A program made the translations under genes and the position numbers. This document shows positions 35,101 to 45,851 of a DNA stretch of 64,000 nt, in pieces; the stretch's first letter is position 1; each line of letters opens with the position of its first letter. The notes below the pieces were generated by a model. The model did not search any database and had not been told where the DNA came from. It saw only the letters and a list, made by a program, of their open reading frames with translations. The DNA is from Neurospora tetraspora. Taxonomy: Eukaryota > Ascomycota > Sordariomycetes > Sordariales > Sordariaceae. The stretch spans positions 5,456,001 through 5,520,000 of the forward strand of contig NW_026944384.1 in the NCBI RefSeq assembly GCF_033439725.1, read 5' to 3'.

Positions 35101-35875
35101 CAGCACGATTGTCTCCTTCTTCGTCGCCTTTGCCGAAGTCATCCGCCGTGGCATTTGGCTCATCCTCCGTGTCGAAAACGAGCACTGCGCCAACGTATCC
35201 CAGTACAAGGCCTCGCGCGATACTCCTCTCCCCTACCAGCTCGATCAGTTCATCGAGCGTCCCAGCCAGGAGACGTCCGCCGAAGAGTTGGAGGTCGAAA
35301 CCGGCACCACTACAGGCGCTGTCCAACAGGAACGCAGAGGCACCATCTCCTCCATGGCCGCCAGTATCCGCGAGCGCATTCGCGGCTCCATCGTCGCTGG
35401 AGCCACCGCTCCCTGGACAGCTTCCACGCCCACCGGCGCCGCCCACCCAGAAGAGGAAGGACCCACCAGTCCCCACCCCGACTCGGGTGCCACTCCTGGG
35501 GACGGGGCGACAGGTACCGGCACCGGCTTCAACCTCAGCGGCGGAGGCACCTTCCGCCGCCGTCACAACGAGTCGATGGGCAAGAAGTCTATTCTCCAGG
35601 CCATGGCCGAAGCGCACAAGCAAGATTTCGAAAAGAGACGACCACCCGAGGCACTCAGGGAGGAAGGATTGGGACGACGGGGAAGCAGTAGTCTTGTCGA
35701 TGAAGACGATGAGGAGGAAGATGATGATGATCCGGATTTGCGGAGTGAGATGGAGGATGATGAGGATGATGATTCCGATCGGAGAAGCGTGCAGGAGGAT
35801 CGGATGGAGGCTAGGGAGGCTGAGACCTTGGTGAGGAGGGGGAGGGGGGAACCGGATGATTCGGTGAGCGAGTAA
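32131..35875 (+). CDS. SYG1/XPR1-type SPX-EXS domain protein
   Basis: Six exons: 32131-32135, 32261-32295, 32481-34369, 34429-34518, 34576-34870 and 34926-35875, giving 1087 aa. Exon 1 encodes only ATGAA; joining gives MKFAKELEQEAVPEWRVKYL, the classic SPX start. The SPX domain (to about residue 440) has the Tyr/Lys surface YLNYKLGKKLIK and the later FRKLNKKYDK helix that bind inositol pyrophosphates. Low-complexity sequence is inserted within it. Four or more membrane segments follow (CGLLIGFGAVFAVQGLIYG, YFLMIMLFTLFTLACRIW, FFFALLGVFIWLNFSRF, YYPVVLIGVSLLILFFPAP). Then comes the EXS domain (GLYPVEFRDFFLGDIWCSLT, PPIWRALQCIRRYYDT, ADP-like DPILRFNWIFYAIF). The tail is acidic. Family members export phosphate or act in phosphate/G-protein signalling at plasma or Golgi membranes. 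All introns have GT-AG ends and fitting phases. Confidence 0.93.
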
Positions 35876-36493
35876 TGTAGTTAAGGATTAGGAGGGGAGG
35901 AGGGAAGAGGAGGTTTGGAGAAGTCATTTGATACCCAACTTGGTCGGAGTAAAGCAACAAACAACAGAATTAAGCGAAGGGAGGACCTTATGGGAGCATA
36001 TAGACGGGGGACAAACATCATTTGGGATTTCTGCTTGTGGGAACTTAGCGCATGGCTGTTATTTCTTGGGGCTGACTGAAAGATTACACGAGGGCGCATC
36101 CGATATATGGCTTACTTACTTACTTGCTGGGATGCGGGATAGCGGTTATTCTTTGCTCTTAACCGGGACATTATTTACTCATCGATGTTGACACCTTATT
36201 GCCAGCGGGCGGCGCATACCAGTTTGACTTTCTTGTAATTAATTCTTGATTCTGACTATTATTTTCGCTTCGGTGTGTTTTGGTGCGATTCGGTCGGTGG
36301 TGGGGACATCAAAAGTACTGGCCACCGACAAATCCCCAAGTAATAAAAGAAAAGAGAAGGAAGGCAACGAAGGGAACAAAAAGACATGACAAAAAGCCAT
36401 AAGCAACCATAATCGACGTACTGTAGGCAAAGAAAGGAAAAAGCCGCAAGGAAAAAAAAAAAGAAAAAAAGAAGTTGTAAATGGTCAATCGTG
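35876..36493. other. Intergenic region, SYG1-like 3' flank
   Basis: Unique sequence with A-rich stretches near 36348-36480, the last of which lies just downstream (3') of the tRNA gene on its strand and includes T-runs that can stop RNA polymerase III. No gene is seen. Confidence 0.5.
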
Positions 36494-36575
36494 CGACGTG
36501 GGCCTGATTCGAACAGACGCTCCCGAAGGAACAAGATTTCTAGTCTTGCGCATTAGACCACTCTGCCACCACGCC
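36494..36575 (-). tRNA. tRNA-Ser (anticodon AGA)
   Basis: 82 nt, no intron, CCA not encoded. The 5' acceptor strand GGCGTGG pairs with CCACGTC at the 3' end (one G-T pair), followed by discriminator G73, an identity element of tRNA-Ser. The D-arm region GGCAGAGTGGTCTAATGCGC contains the A box. The anticodon stem CAAGA/TCTTG holds loop CTAGAAA with anticodon AGA. A long variable arm (TTCCTTCGGGAG) marks a class II tRNA. The T-arm GTTCGAATC is the B box. Confidence 0.95.
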
Positions 36576-37531
36576 GAATGGGTTATGTATTGTTTGATGA
36601 AAGATCTGCGCCGAGTTGGTGCTTATATGGGGACCTAGGAGGGTGGGGTGGTGGGGTGGTGGGGGCGAGCTGACAGGAACACTGCACTCGCACTCGGGGG
36701 ACTTTGAGCTTGTGGCGGGTCTTTTGACATCCAGTTCGGTTTTGTTCGATATTACGCAAATCGTCAAGTATGTAGGTGTTTGATTACAGAACCCGGTTGC
36801 TGTGAGATAGAGATTCGCTAGTATGCAATTGTTGCACTCTGGAAAATAAAGATGGACTTCTTTTGCAGTTGCAGATATCGGCGGGAGGGGCAAGAGAGGG
36901 GAGGCACTCGGCGATAGATGGCCTGGACGGGCGGATAAGATCTCGCAGTAGATAGGATGCTCCAAAGACAGGCACAAGCGCAAGGAGTGCAAAGTTAGAA
37001 CGGGTAGAACAAGTCGTCAACCCGTCCACCCACTAAGACGTTCCAGGCCCATCGTTGGGGTTGTTTTAGTCTCAAATCTGAGATCCAACCGCAGATGATC
37101 TATGGAGACCGTGACAGATTGACAGGCTGGACTTGCCACTTGCATACGTCAAGTGAAATCGAGTTGCGATGAACCACTCACTCTACCCGCCCACCGCCAT
37201 ATTTCGCGGCTTAGGTTGTCGGTTGTCAAAGCTTCTCGCGGCAGCTTGGACAACATCACTGACTGCTCTGCAGGTAGGGCGTCATGTCAAGCTTAACCCA
37301 TTAATCGTTGCATTTTACATATCATTGCCATTGCCATGGCAACAGCAAACACTCACAATCACCAACGAGGACCAGGCAGTTTTTTTTGGAAATTATTTCT
37401 TATTATTTCATCACCAGGTTCTCTATATCCCTCCTTATGTACCGGAAAAAGACATGATACCCTTAGATATACCGTTACTTGAGATTAAGCAAGCAACGGG
37501 GAGGCTGTCAGGCTTTCTTGTAAGCAAACGC
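36576..37531. other. Intergenic region between tRNA-Ser and ndk-1 3' end
   Basis: Contains the short 5' flank of the tRNA (G/GT-rich repeats GGTGGGGTGGTGGGG at 36642-36666) and the ndk-1 3' untranslated region. The open frames here have no coding character. Confidence 0.5.
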
Positions 37532-38202
37532 TTACTCGAAAACCCAGGCAGCGGAGTGGTGGTTCCACTGGGTGAGCTCCTCGGGCTTGAACCAGAGGGC
37601 AATCTCCTTCTTGGCGTTCTCGACGGAGTCGGAGCCGTGGCAGACGTTGCGGCCCATGTCCTGTTGGTAATTAGTTAGCCGCTGTCCCTGTTTGAGAGCA
37701 AGAGAGGCAAAACGTACGAGAGCAAAGTCACCACGGATGGTGCCAGGAGCGGAGGCGAGGGGGTTGGTGGCACCGAGGATGGTGCGGCCGGTCTTGACGG
37801 CGTCCTTGCCCTCCCAAACCATGGCGCAGACGGGGCCGGAGTTCATGTACTTGATGAGGCCGGCGAAGAAGGGCTTGGTGTTGAGGTCCTCGTAGTGCTT
37901 CTCGAGGTGGGCCTGGCCGGGCTGGGTGAGCTTCATGGCGACGAGCTTGAAGCCGCGGTTCTCGAAGCGAGAGATGATGTTGCCAACGAGGCCACGCTGG
38001 ACGCCATCGGGCTTGACGGCAATGAAGCTGTTTGGGGGGTTGTGTGTTAGCGCATTGTGTCTTGTGGTGGTGATGGTAGATCGCAACAGGCGGTAATCAA
38101 GATGGACAAGATGGCGGGGTAGAACCGAGGGGTTTGAATTCTCGCGTGTTTTGTTTGCTGCTGGTTGAAGGGTATAACTTACGTCTGCTCCTGGTTGGAC
38201 AT
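37532..38202 (-). CDS. ndk-1: Nucleoside diphosphate kinase
   Basis: Three exons: 38202-38183, 38027-37718 and 37660-37532, giving 152 aa, the standard length. The enzyme passes the gamma-phosphate of NTPs to NDPs through a phospho-His. The sequence starts [20 protein letters not shown] and keeps every family landmark: [32 protein letters not shown], the Kpn-loop region [18 protein letters not shown], and NVCHGSDS with catalytic His118. It agrees closely with Neurospora crassa NDK-1, which is also implicated in light signalling. Introns are 155 and 57 nt. The start is fixed by homology and by a 20-nt first exon ending at GTAAGT. An open frame continues upstream of the ATG without a stop for 156 codons; see findings. 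Confidence 0.96.
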
Positions 38203-39497
38203 TTTGATTATGGGTGGTTCCGGTGAGGGAGTATAGATTTGATTGGGGATGGTGATGGATGATGGAGGAGGAGAGGTCGAGAAGAAGGCGAGGCGGCTGA
38301 GATAGAAAAGGAGGACGGCCAGGAGGAGTCCACACGCGGCCGGAAAAAAAACCGGTGGGCCCGTTCCCCTGGACGACCTGGCTCGCCTGTCTCTGGAGGG
38401 ACTGGAGCTCCCCTTCCCCCTCGATGGGGACGATTGGCGAGATTGGGCACCACTAGAACCAGCACCCGCAGCCATTGCGCCTCCCGATTCGGGCTGCTTC
38501 TGTTGCAGTTGCGGCGGTCTGCGTTGTCCGTCTTGTTCTCGTCGCAGATGTTCCGAGCTGTCAGTGTCCGACATGGTCTTATTGGATGCAGCAACTGGTG
38601 AGTTGAAGAAGCTAAGCTCTGCAAGCTTGAAGAATGTTGGTCCAGACTCAGCAGTATCACAGCTAGACACCTCTACGCGATGGTTATGAAGAAATTAGGG
38701 GCAATGTTTTGATGGAGCAGAGAACAGCAAGCGACCATGCAACCCGTTGTCAATTGGTCTTATGGGTCTCGGTTTAAGTGGTTGCGCAAAGCTCGGAAAC
38801 GAGGCCGGAAGACATGAAGCCACGATGGATGCCAGCAAAGCTCGCAGAGCTCCCCAATTGGATCTGTAGGGTCCGTGCATCTTTTTCTTCCCGAGATAAC
38901 CCCCAATTCTCTTCAGTATTTGACGGAGGTCATTCTCTTGAATGCCATCTCATCTACTAATAACCAGGTCAACCCAAAAGAACTGGTGTTCTTCCCAGTC
39001 AGCTGTTCAGACCCTGAACTGAGACGGTGAGCTTAGGTCGACATGCAGATATTCAAAACTTACCCCGCGGTTTATCATCTAGAGCCACTATGCATCTAAC
39101 GAATCCCGCCGTGCCAAGCGGTGCGCTAGCTGGCAGGGGACAGCTTGGCCTGCTTGGCTTTCACGGGGCGAATTGGGGCCACTCGACGACATCAACCACT
39201 GAGATGCGGACTTGTCAACCGCCTGGCATTGCTGCCAACTAACAACTGCCATCTGAAGCCAGCAGGCATTGATTGACATTGACAGCAAAGTCAAGCCAAC
39301 TTTTGATTTACATACACAGCTGCAACAAGGCTATACTGCAGTTGACGACAGCTTCAAGGACTCTGCGACACAGCAAAGCCGGAAGTGCTGTTCTTGATGA
39401 TCCAAACGAGCCTCTAACCTCTCCCCTTTGTTTGCTTGTCTGTCTGCTTGGTGCTTCTTTGACTTTCATAGCGTGTTCTACTTCCGTTCCGCCAGAG
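38203..39497. promoter_or_regulatory. Divergent promoter region of ndk-1 (-) and glucosidase II alpha (+)
   Basis: The two genes point away from each other, so this 1.3 kb should hold both promoters. The ndk-1-proximal 470 bp are free of stops in the ndk-1 frame. The rest is unique sequence; I do not recognise specific factor sites. Confidence 0.55.
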
Positions 39498-42400
39498 ATG
39501 CTGGGCTCGGGCCAGCTGTCCATGTCGGGAGGCTGGACGGCATACCTCTGTCTTGCATCTGCCTTGACCGGCCTGTTTGTTCCAGCAGGTGCGTTGCTTT
39601 GTTCCCTATACTGATTCGTAGCCTATCACTAACACCATCTCCTCCAGTTGCCGTCAAGGAGCACGACTTCAAGAAATGCGACCAGGCCGGCTTCTGTAGG
39701 CGCAACCGGGCCTTTGCCGACCACGCCCTCAGCTATACCGGATGGGAATCGCCCTACAACATCCTCGCCGAGTCGACTTCCTTCAAGGACGGCCAGCTGC
39801 AGGCTACCATCCTCAAGACCATCAACGATAACGGCGAGACCGTCCGCCTTCCCATCACCGTTTCCTTCCTCGAGTCCGGGACCGCACGTGTCACTGTCGA
39901 CGAAGAGAAGAGACAAAAGGGCGAGATCGAACTGCGCCATGACAGCAAAGCCAGGAAGGAACGCTACAATGAGGCAGAGCAATGGGTTATCGTCGGTGGC
40001 CTGACCCTCGACAAGGAGGCCAAGGTTGGCTACGAGGACAAGACCCAGATCACCGTTCAGTACGGCCCCGAGTCCAAGTACGAGGCCACCATCAAGTTCG
40101 CTCCCTTCTCTATCGACTTCAAGCGCGATGGAAACACACATATCAAGTTGAACAACAAGGGTTTGTTGAACATGGAACACTGGAGGCCCAAGATTGAGCC
40201 GCCTCCTGCGCCGGAGAAGAAGGAGGGCGAGGAGAACAGCAGCGAGGCCGAAAATGCCGAGACTACTGCCGCCCAGGTTCCTGAGCCATACCCTGGTGAG
40301 GACACAAGCACTTGGTGGGACGAGAGCTTCGGTGGAAACACCGACTCCAAGCCCCGGGGTCCCGAAAGCGTTGCCCTGGATATCTCCTTCGTTGGCTACG
40401 ATCACATCTACGGTATTCCTTCGCATACTGGCCCCTTGTCTCTCAGGCAGACTCGTGGCGGCGAAGGTAACTACAACGAGCCGTACCGTATGTACAACGC
40501 CGATGTGTTCGAGTACATCCTCGATAGCCCTATGACCCTGTACGGATCCATCCCGTTCCTACAGGCCCATCGCAAGGACTCGAGCGTTGGTATCTTTTGG
40601 CTGAACGCTGCCGAGACTTGGGTCGATATTACCAAGGAGAAGGAGTCCAAGAACCCCCTGGCCTTGGGTATTGGTTCCAAGACGAGCACCAATACTCACT
40701 GGATCTCCGAAACCGGTCTCTTGGATGTGTTTGTCTTCCTGGGTCCTACTCCTCAGGACCTTATTCGCAAGTATTCCGAGCTCACCGGCACCACCGCCAT
40801 GCCTCAAGAGTTCTCGCTCGGCTACCACCAGTGCCGCTGGAATTATGTGTCCGACGAAGATGTCAAGGATGTTGACCGCAAGATGGACAAGTATCACATT
40901 CCCTACGATGTTATCTGGCTCGATATCGAGTATACCGATGACAAGAAGTATTTCACCTGGGATGCCCATAGCTTCGCTGACCCTATTGGCATGGGCAAGC
41001 AGCTTGAGAGTCATGGACGCCAGCTGGTTACCATTATCGATCCCCACATCAAGAACGTTGACGGCTACAAGGTTTCTGAGGAGCTCAAGTCTCAGAAATT
41101 TGCTGTGAACAACAAGGATGGCGAAATCTTTGAGGGTTGGTGCTGGCCCGGCTCGTCCAACTGGATCGATGGCTTCAATACCGCCGCCCGGAAGTGGTGG
41201 GCTACGCTTTTTAAGTACGCCAGGTTTGAGGGTTCCATGAGGAACACCTGGATTTGGAACGACATGAACGAGCCCTCGGTGTTCAACGGCCCCGAGACCA
41301 CGATGCCCAAGGACAACCTTCACTATGGTAACTGGGAGCACCGTGACCTCCACAACTTGTACGGGTTAACTATCCATAACGCTACTTTCGAAGGCCTCAA
41401 GTCCCGCGAGACGGGCGAGTTCCGTCGTCCCTTCGTGCTTACCCGCTCCTTCTTTGCTGGTTCTCAACGCCTTGGCGCTATGTGGACCGGTGACAACCAG
41501 GCCGCATGGGACCATCTGGAAGGCTCCATTCCCATGGTTCTCAGCCAGAACATTGCCGGTTTCCCCTTCTCTGGCGCTGATGTTGGTGGTTTTTTCGGCA
41601 ACCCTGAGAAGGAGCTGTTGACGCGCTGGTATCAGGCCGGTGCTTTCTACCCCTTCTTCCGTGCCCATGCCCACATTGACTCCCGCCGCCGCGAGCCTTA
41701 CCTTGCCGGCGAGCCCTACACTACCATCATTGCTGCGGCTCTCCGTCTTCGCTATAGCCTTCTCCCGTCTTGGTATACCGCTTTCCGTCAGTCATACCTT
41801 ACCAATGAGCCCATTGTTAAGCCCATGTTCTACACCCACCCCAGCGAGGAGGCTGGCTTTGCTATCGACGACCAATTTTTTGTCGGTAACACTGGTCTGC
41901 TCGCCAAGCCGGTCACCCACAAGGAGAAGGAGACCGTAGATATCTGGATTCCTGATAACGAGGTCTACTATGATTACTTCACTTACGACATCATCCCCTC
42001 TAGCAAGGGTAAGACCGTGACTCTCGATGCTCCCCTCAACAAGATCCCTCTGCTCATGCAGGGGGGCCACATCTTCGCCCGCCGTGACCGGCCCCGTCGG
42101 TCCAGCACTCTCATGAAGTGGGATGACTACACCCTTGTCGTGACCGTCGGCAAGGACGGAAAGACCGCCGAGGGCGATCTTTATGTCGACGACGGCGACT
42201 CCTACGATTTCGAGAAGGGCCAGTACATCTACCGCAAGTTCACCCTTGACGGCGATGCCAAGACCGTTTCGTCCGTTGACGGCGAGGATCGCAAGAAGGT
42301 CAAGGAGGGCGACTGGATGAAGAAGATGCACCAGGTTACTGTCGACAAGATCATCATCGTTGGAGCCCCTGCCTCTTGGGACAAGAAGGAGGTCACGGTG

Positions 42401-42529
42401 GAGTCGGAGGGCAAGACCTGGACTGCTACGCTCGAGTACACCCCCGCCGGAAAGGGCCGAGCCGCATTTGCAGTCGTCAAGAAGGTTGGCGCGAGGATCG
42501 GTGCCGATTGGAAGGTTTCCTTCGCCTAG
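39498..42529 (+). CDS. Glucosidase II alpha subunit (GH31, ER)
   Basis: Two exons: 39498-39588 and 39648-42529 (59-nt intron, GTGCGT...CAG with CACTAACA branch site), giving 990 aa. It removes the two inner alpha-1,3-glucoses from N-glycans in the ER lumen, in a complex with the beta subunit. Exon 1 encodes an N terminus with a hydrophobic signal-peptide core (AYLCLASALTGLFVPA). The mature start VKEHDFKKCDQAGFCRRNR is typical of this family. The GH31 signature FEGSMRNTWIWNDMNEPSVF holds the nucleophile Asp569 (WND). Downstream are the acid/base region WTGDNQAAWDHLEGSI and GADVGGFFGNPE. A charged Glu/Ala-rich insertion lies around residues 210-245. No C-terminal ER retrieval signal is seen, as expected when retention is by the beta subunit. 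Confidence 0.96.
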
Positions 42530-42842
42530 ATGGGGCCCAGCTGCAGGTGAGCTCAGGAGGAGGCGTGGGGAGGACAGGAGAGGAGAGGAGGCTTTGAATG
42601 ATCGAGGCGTTGCGCGTGTCTCATGTACACTACACCGCTCGCTGGACGTTGTGTTCCGTATCGGTCTGAATGCAGAGTTTATTATCAAAGCCAGGTTTAT
42701 ACAGATACAATCTATATCTGCACATCAGAAAGAAGCGCGTACTTACCGGGGAAAAAAATTGACGTGGCTATGCTTGTTGTTTTCTAGTGCTCTTGTTTAT
42801 TTTTAGTTTTCCGTGTATGTACAAAGCAGCAGCGTAGCATGT

Positions 42843-42868
42843 GCCTGCCTGCCTGCCTGTCTGCCTGT
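42843..42868. repeat. (GCCT)n microsatellite
   Basis: Units GCCT with one GTCT variant, about 320 bp after the glucosidase II stop codon. Confidence 0.9.
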
Positions 42869-42970
42869 AGTCTTCTTCCAAACAGCCTTTCCGAACGATC
42901 ATGTGAAGTCCCGTTACACACGCACAGTTCAGTTCCATAAATGGGGCTCCTCATTATTCAAGTGTCACGC

Positions 42971-43334
42971 CTAAACGAATCGGGTGCTCACAGGCCCTGG
43001 ATCTTGAATACGAATGCCACAATGCTTCGGTGCATGAAAGGTACGATACCTATGTATGTTCCCTCCCTTCTTTGGTGTTTGGTGGTTGCGTTGGCTGTCA
43101 AGCTGTGTCCCTGACAGATGGATGTTGGGAGCCGTCACGGGCAGAACTTGGTAAGTGGTTCCGCCAATGGTAACCTCGAAGTTGTTTTTCGCCTGTCAAA
43201 AGTTGTTGATGATTTGAATTTTCACTGGTTCGTTGAGCGATGCAGATCGGTGGCGTGAAGTTTGGGTGTGAATGGTGGTGGTGGAATCCTACCCTCTCGT
43301 GCTCTCTGATGCCTCTGGTGCCTTGCCCCTGCAT
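42971..43334 (-). CDS. Possible small protein, two exons, unconfirmed
   Basis: A reading of 43334-43293 joined to 43192-42971 gives 87 codons. The second exon reads AKNNFEVTIGGTTYQVLPVT APNIHLSG in one frame, which looks like folded protein and begins right after a TTTTGACAG acceptor. The donor GTAGGA is weak and the C-terminal half (LDSQRNHQTPKKGGNIHRYR) is less convincing. No family is recognised. It could equally be an untranslated or chance frame. Confidence 0.22.
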
Positions 43335-44504
43335 TTAATTCCGAGCCTCTGTGATGATCACCATTTCTACCATTCTATAGGCAACTACTGGTGGGCATAG
43401 GCTGGCGGCCCTTTCGAATTCTTCCTGAACCCTTCTCGTGCCCCTCCATCTGGACGAGCCATTCAAGCTCAAAGGTCTCTCTCTCTCTCTGTGTTTCATG
43501 TTTCACAATGTACCACGATCCAAAAGGCCCTTCTACACTACCCAAACCGGCGCCGGGCAACGGGTAAACAGAGGTGGTACCGTGATATGTGCCAAACACC
43601 GCTTTCCCCTAGTGACCTAGTGATACGAAGTGTGGTGGAATGATGACGATGATTCGCACTGACTTGTTTGCTTTTGGATTCCTCGGGGGTCTTGACTAAG
43701 GCCGCCGTCAAGACGGACGGAAAGGTACATACGACCACACGAGGAGGGGGTGACAAGCTTGTGGCACACAGTACGATATACTCCGTCAGCGTTTAGTTCA
43801 CCCAAGGAAGGACATCAAACTGGGGACAGACGGATGGGACAACAACGACGACAAGGGAGCTATTCTCTCCCCGTGGGGCGGGCGGCCGTATCTACGATTG
43901 TCGTCCCCTGTCTTGCAGGGTTAACCAAATCAATGGGATTGATGAACTGATGAACATGGAACATTGTTCACCATTGGACGACGGCTTTGTTGTGGGTCGT
44001 GAGGATGTGAGGCCTGCTGGTTGCTATTTACATATAATGCTCAGAGGTTGCTTGCACCTTCCAAAACCTCGTAACCTTTTCTGTTTGTTACAACTTTCTT
44101 TCTTCCTTCCTTCCCCACGTGCCGTATGAATGGTATGGCAAGAGTTTGAGACTGGTTGTTTTATCTGATTATTCTCTCTACTTGCCACTTCCTACTTCCT
44201 TGGGATTGTTGAGTACGAGTTTTCAAAGGAGTTCCTTCTTATAACAACTTTGAGGAAAGAGCAATCGTCGACTTCGTGTCAGCCCTGGTGGTCGAAATAT
44301 CAAGGGATCTACACTCGCCTGCCCCCCCCTTGTTCAAGTTGCACTTGCATAAGGTCTTGAAATCGATTTAACCAGAGGGCTTTCTTCCCTTTTGTTGTCG
44401 GCCACTCACTCACCCACTCTCCCTCAACCTCATCTCATCAACTCAACACCAACTGTCCTTCGTTTCCACAACCATCCACACAACACTACGACACAACAAC
44501 CAAC

Positions 44505-45536
44505 ATGAAACCATCAACCCTCCTCACCCTAACGGCCACAGCCGCCTCTACCACCTCCGCCTTCACCCTTCCCTTCAAGTTCCGGCGGGACACCGTCTCA
44601 ACCGATGCCTCCAACAACCCCAACCGCCGGCTCCTCCACAGCCCACCCACCAACACAGTTGGCATCGCCGGCGGCCACATCAAGGCCACCTCCGGCATTA
44701 ATAACAGACCGCCATCTCTCCGCGCAGGCGCCTATCTCCCCTACCACCCGCCGGCCTCGACCCCCGACCAACCAACCCAGAACCAAGACATGATCCAATC
44801 CGTCACCGGCACCGTCGTGATCCCCTCCATCAACATGCCCGTATCGGGTCCTACAGCCGGCAACAGCGCAGGGGAGTACTCGGCTTCGATATGGGTTGGC
44901 ATCGACGGGGCTTCGGCCACGGATAACTTCATTACCAGTATCCCGAACTGCAACCCTTTGAGTCAATCCCTTCGGGCGGGGGTCGACATCTTCTGGGATG
45001 GCACCCTAGGCGGTCAACAAACCCCGTACGTCTGGACGCAGTGGTATCCTGCCGAGCACGCCAAGGGGTTTCTGGATTTCAAGGCTTCTCCCGGTGACGA
45101 GCTGCGGTTTACCGTTTCCACGGGACCGCACGGGAACTCCGGCGGCTCGGTGATGGTAGAGAACTTCGGACCCCCGCAGAGCCCAAAGGGCGTGGATGGC
45201 AAAGTGAAAATCCCCATCGCCACGGGTAGTTTGATCTGGAAGGATATGCCCGGTCTGTGCAGCGCGCAGGGAAGTTGGATTATTGAAGATTTTCCGCTGC
45301 AGGAGAGGCCGGAGCTGCCGAGTGCTCTGGGGAATTTCACGGATGTGAGGTTTGGGGAGATGGGTGTTGCGACGTGGTTGGGAGGGAATTTCACGGGGGA
45401 GGAGGTGTTGGGGAAGGACAAGTTGAAGATGTTGGAGATTTATGATCAGGGACAGGGAGGGACGCTGGCGAAGTGTAAGACGGAGGGGGGGGGAGAGAAG
45501 GGGGGCGTGGTTTGTAGGAGGGTTGTTGAGGCTTGA
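44505..45536 (+). CDS. Eqolisin-family (peptidase G1) secreted protein, likely altered active site
   Basis: Single exon, 343 aa. Residues 1-20 are a signal peptide (LLTLTATAASTTSAF). A short pro-like, basic region follows (FKFRR...RRLLHSPP). The eqolisin core is clear: VTGTVVIPSI, YSASIWVGIDGASATD, YVWTQWYPAEHAKGF, SPGDELRFTVSTG, GSVMVENFGPPQSP and CSAQGSWIIEDFPLQ. G1 peptidases use a Gln-Glu dyad. The Glu is present as Glu261 in WIIEDF. The Gln normally in ILQTGVD is here SLRAGVD, so Arg157 takes its place, with Gln154 three residues earlier. Two possible N-glycosylation sites (NFTD, NFTG) lie near the end. It acts outside the cell if active; by sequence it may be a non-peptidase relative. 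Family certain, activity doubtful. Confidence 0.88.
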   Translation: MKPSTLLTLTATAASTTSAFTLPFKFRRDTVSTDASNNPNRRLLHSPPTNTVGIAGGHIKATSGINNRPPSLRAGAYLPYHPPASTPDQPTQNQDMIQSVTGTVVIPSINMPVSGPTAGNSAGEYSASIWVGIDGASATDNFITSIPNCNPLSQSLRAGVDIFWDGTLGGQQTPYVWTQWYPAEHAKGFLDFKASPGDELRFTVSTGPHGNSGGSVMVENFGPPQSPKGVDGKVKIPIATGSLIWKDMPGLCSAQGSWIIEDFPLQERPELPSALGNFTDVRFGEMGVATWLGGNFTGEEVLGKDKLKMLEIYDQGQGGTLAKCKTEGGGEKGGVVCRRVVEA

Positions 45537-45851
45537 GTGCTTGAAGGTCTACCTATTCTTGAGCAAGGCGTGGTTAAACGGAGGTAATGAATGGATTTGA
45601 TAGAGAGGACGGGAGTTAGAGGGTTCTGTGCTGGGGATGGATCAATGGCATAATGAGGAGGATAACTTAATGTTAATGAGTAGCAGACGTATTAGTAAGA
45701 GAGCCGAAACTGGTTTAATCGATCGAAAAGTCCTCTAAGTAGAATGGTTCCCGCTCGCCAGCTTTGCGTTCCTGTCTCATCGCCATCCTCCCACCGAGCT
45801 AGAAACCATCATGTCCCTGAACCACGTCCAACATCTTATATGTACCCTGGT
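45537..45851. other. Intergenic region between convergent genes
   Basis: 3' flanks of the eqolisin gene (+) and the Mrx11-like gene (-). No other feature is seen. Confidence 0.6.

Larger units (their letters stand above)
42530..44504. other. Long intergenic region with eqolisin-gene promoter
   Basis: Nearly 2 kb. It contains a (GCCT)n microsatellite at 42843-42868, a (CT)n stretch at 43476-43489, and a possible small split gene on the minus strand (42971-43334, separate entry). The last 200 bp before 44505 are CT/CA-rich as in fungal leaders. A TATA-like ACATATAATG is near 44029. Confidence 0.45.

Noticed and set aside
34918-35834. Long plus-strand frames of 257 and 265 codons
   Set aside because: Arg/His/Pro- and Ser-rich shadows in other frames of the last SYG1-like exon.
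39629-40426. 265-codon minus-strand frame, and similar ones at 40559-41353 and 41792-42688
   Set aside because: All lie opposite the glucosidase II alpha exon and reflect its codon bias.
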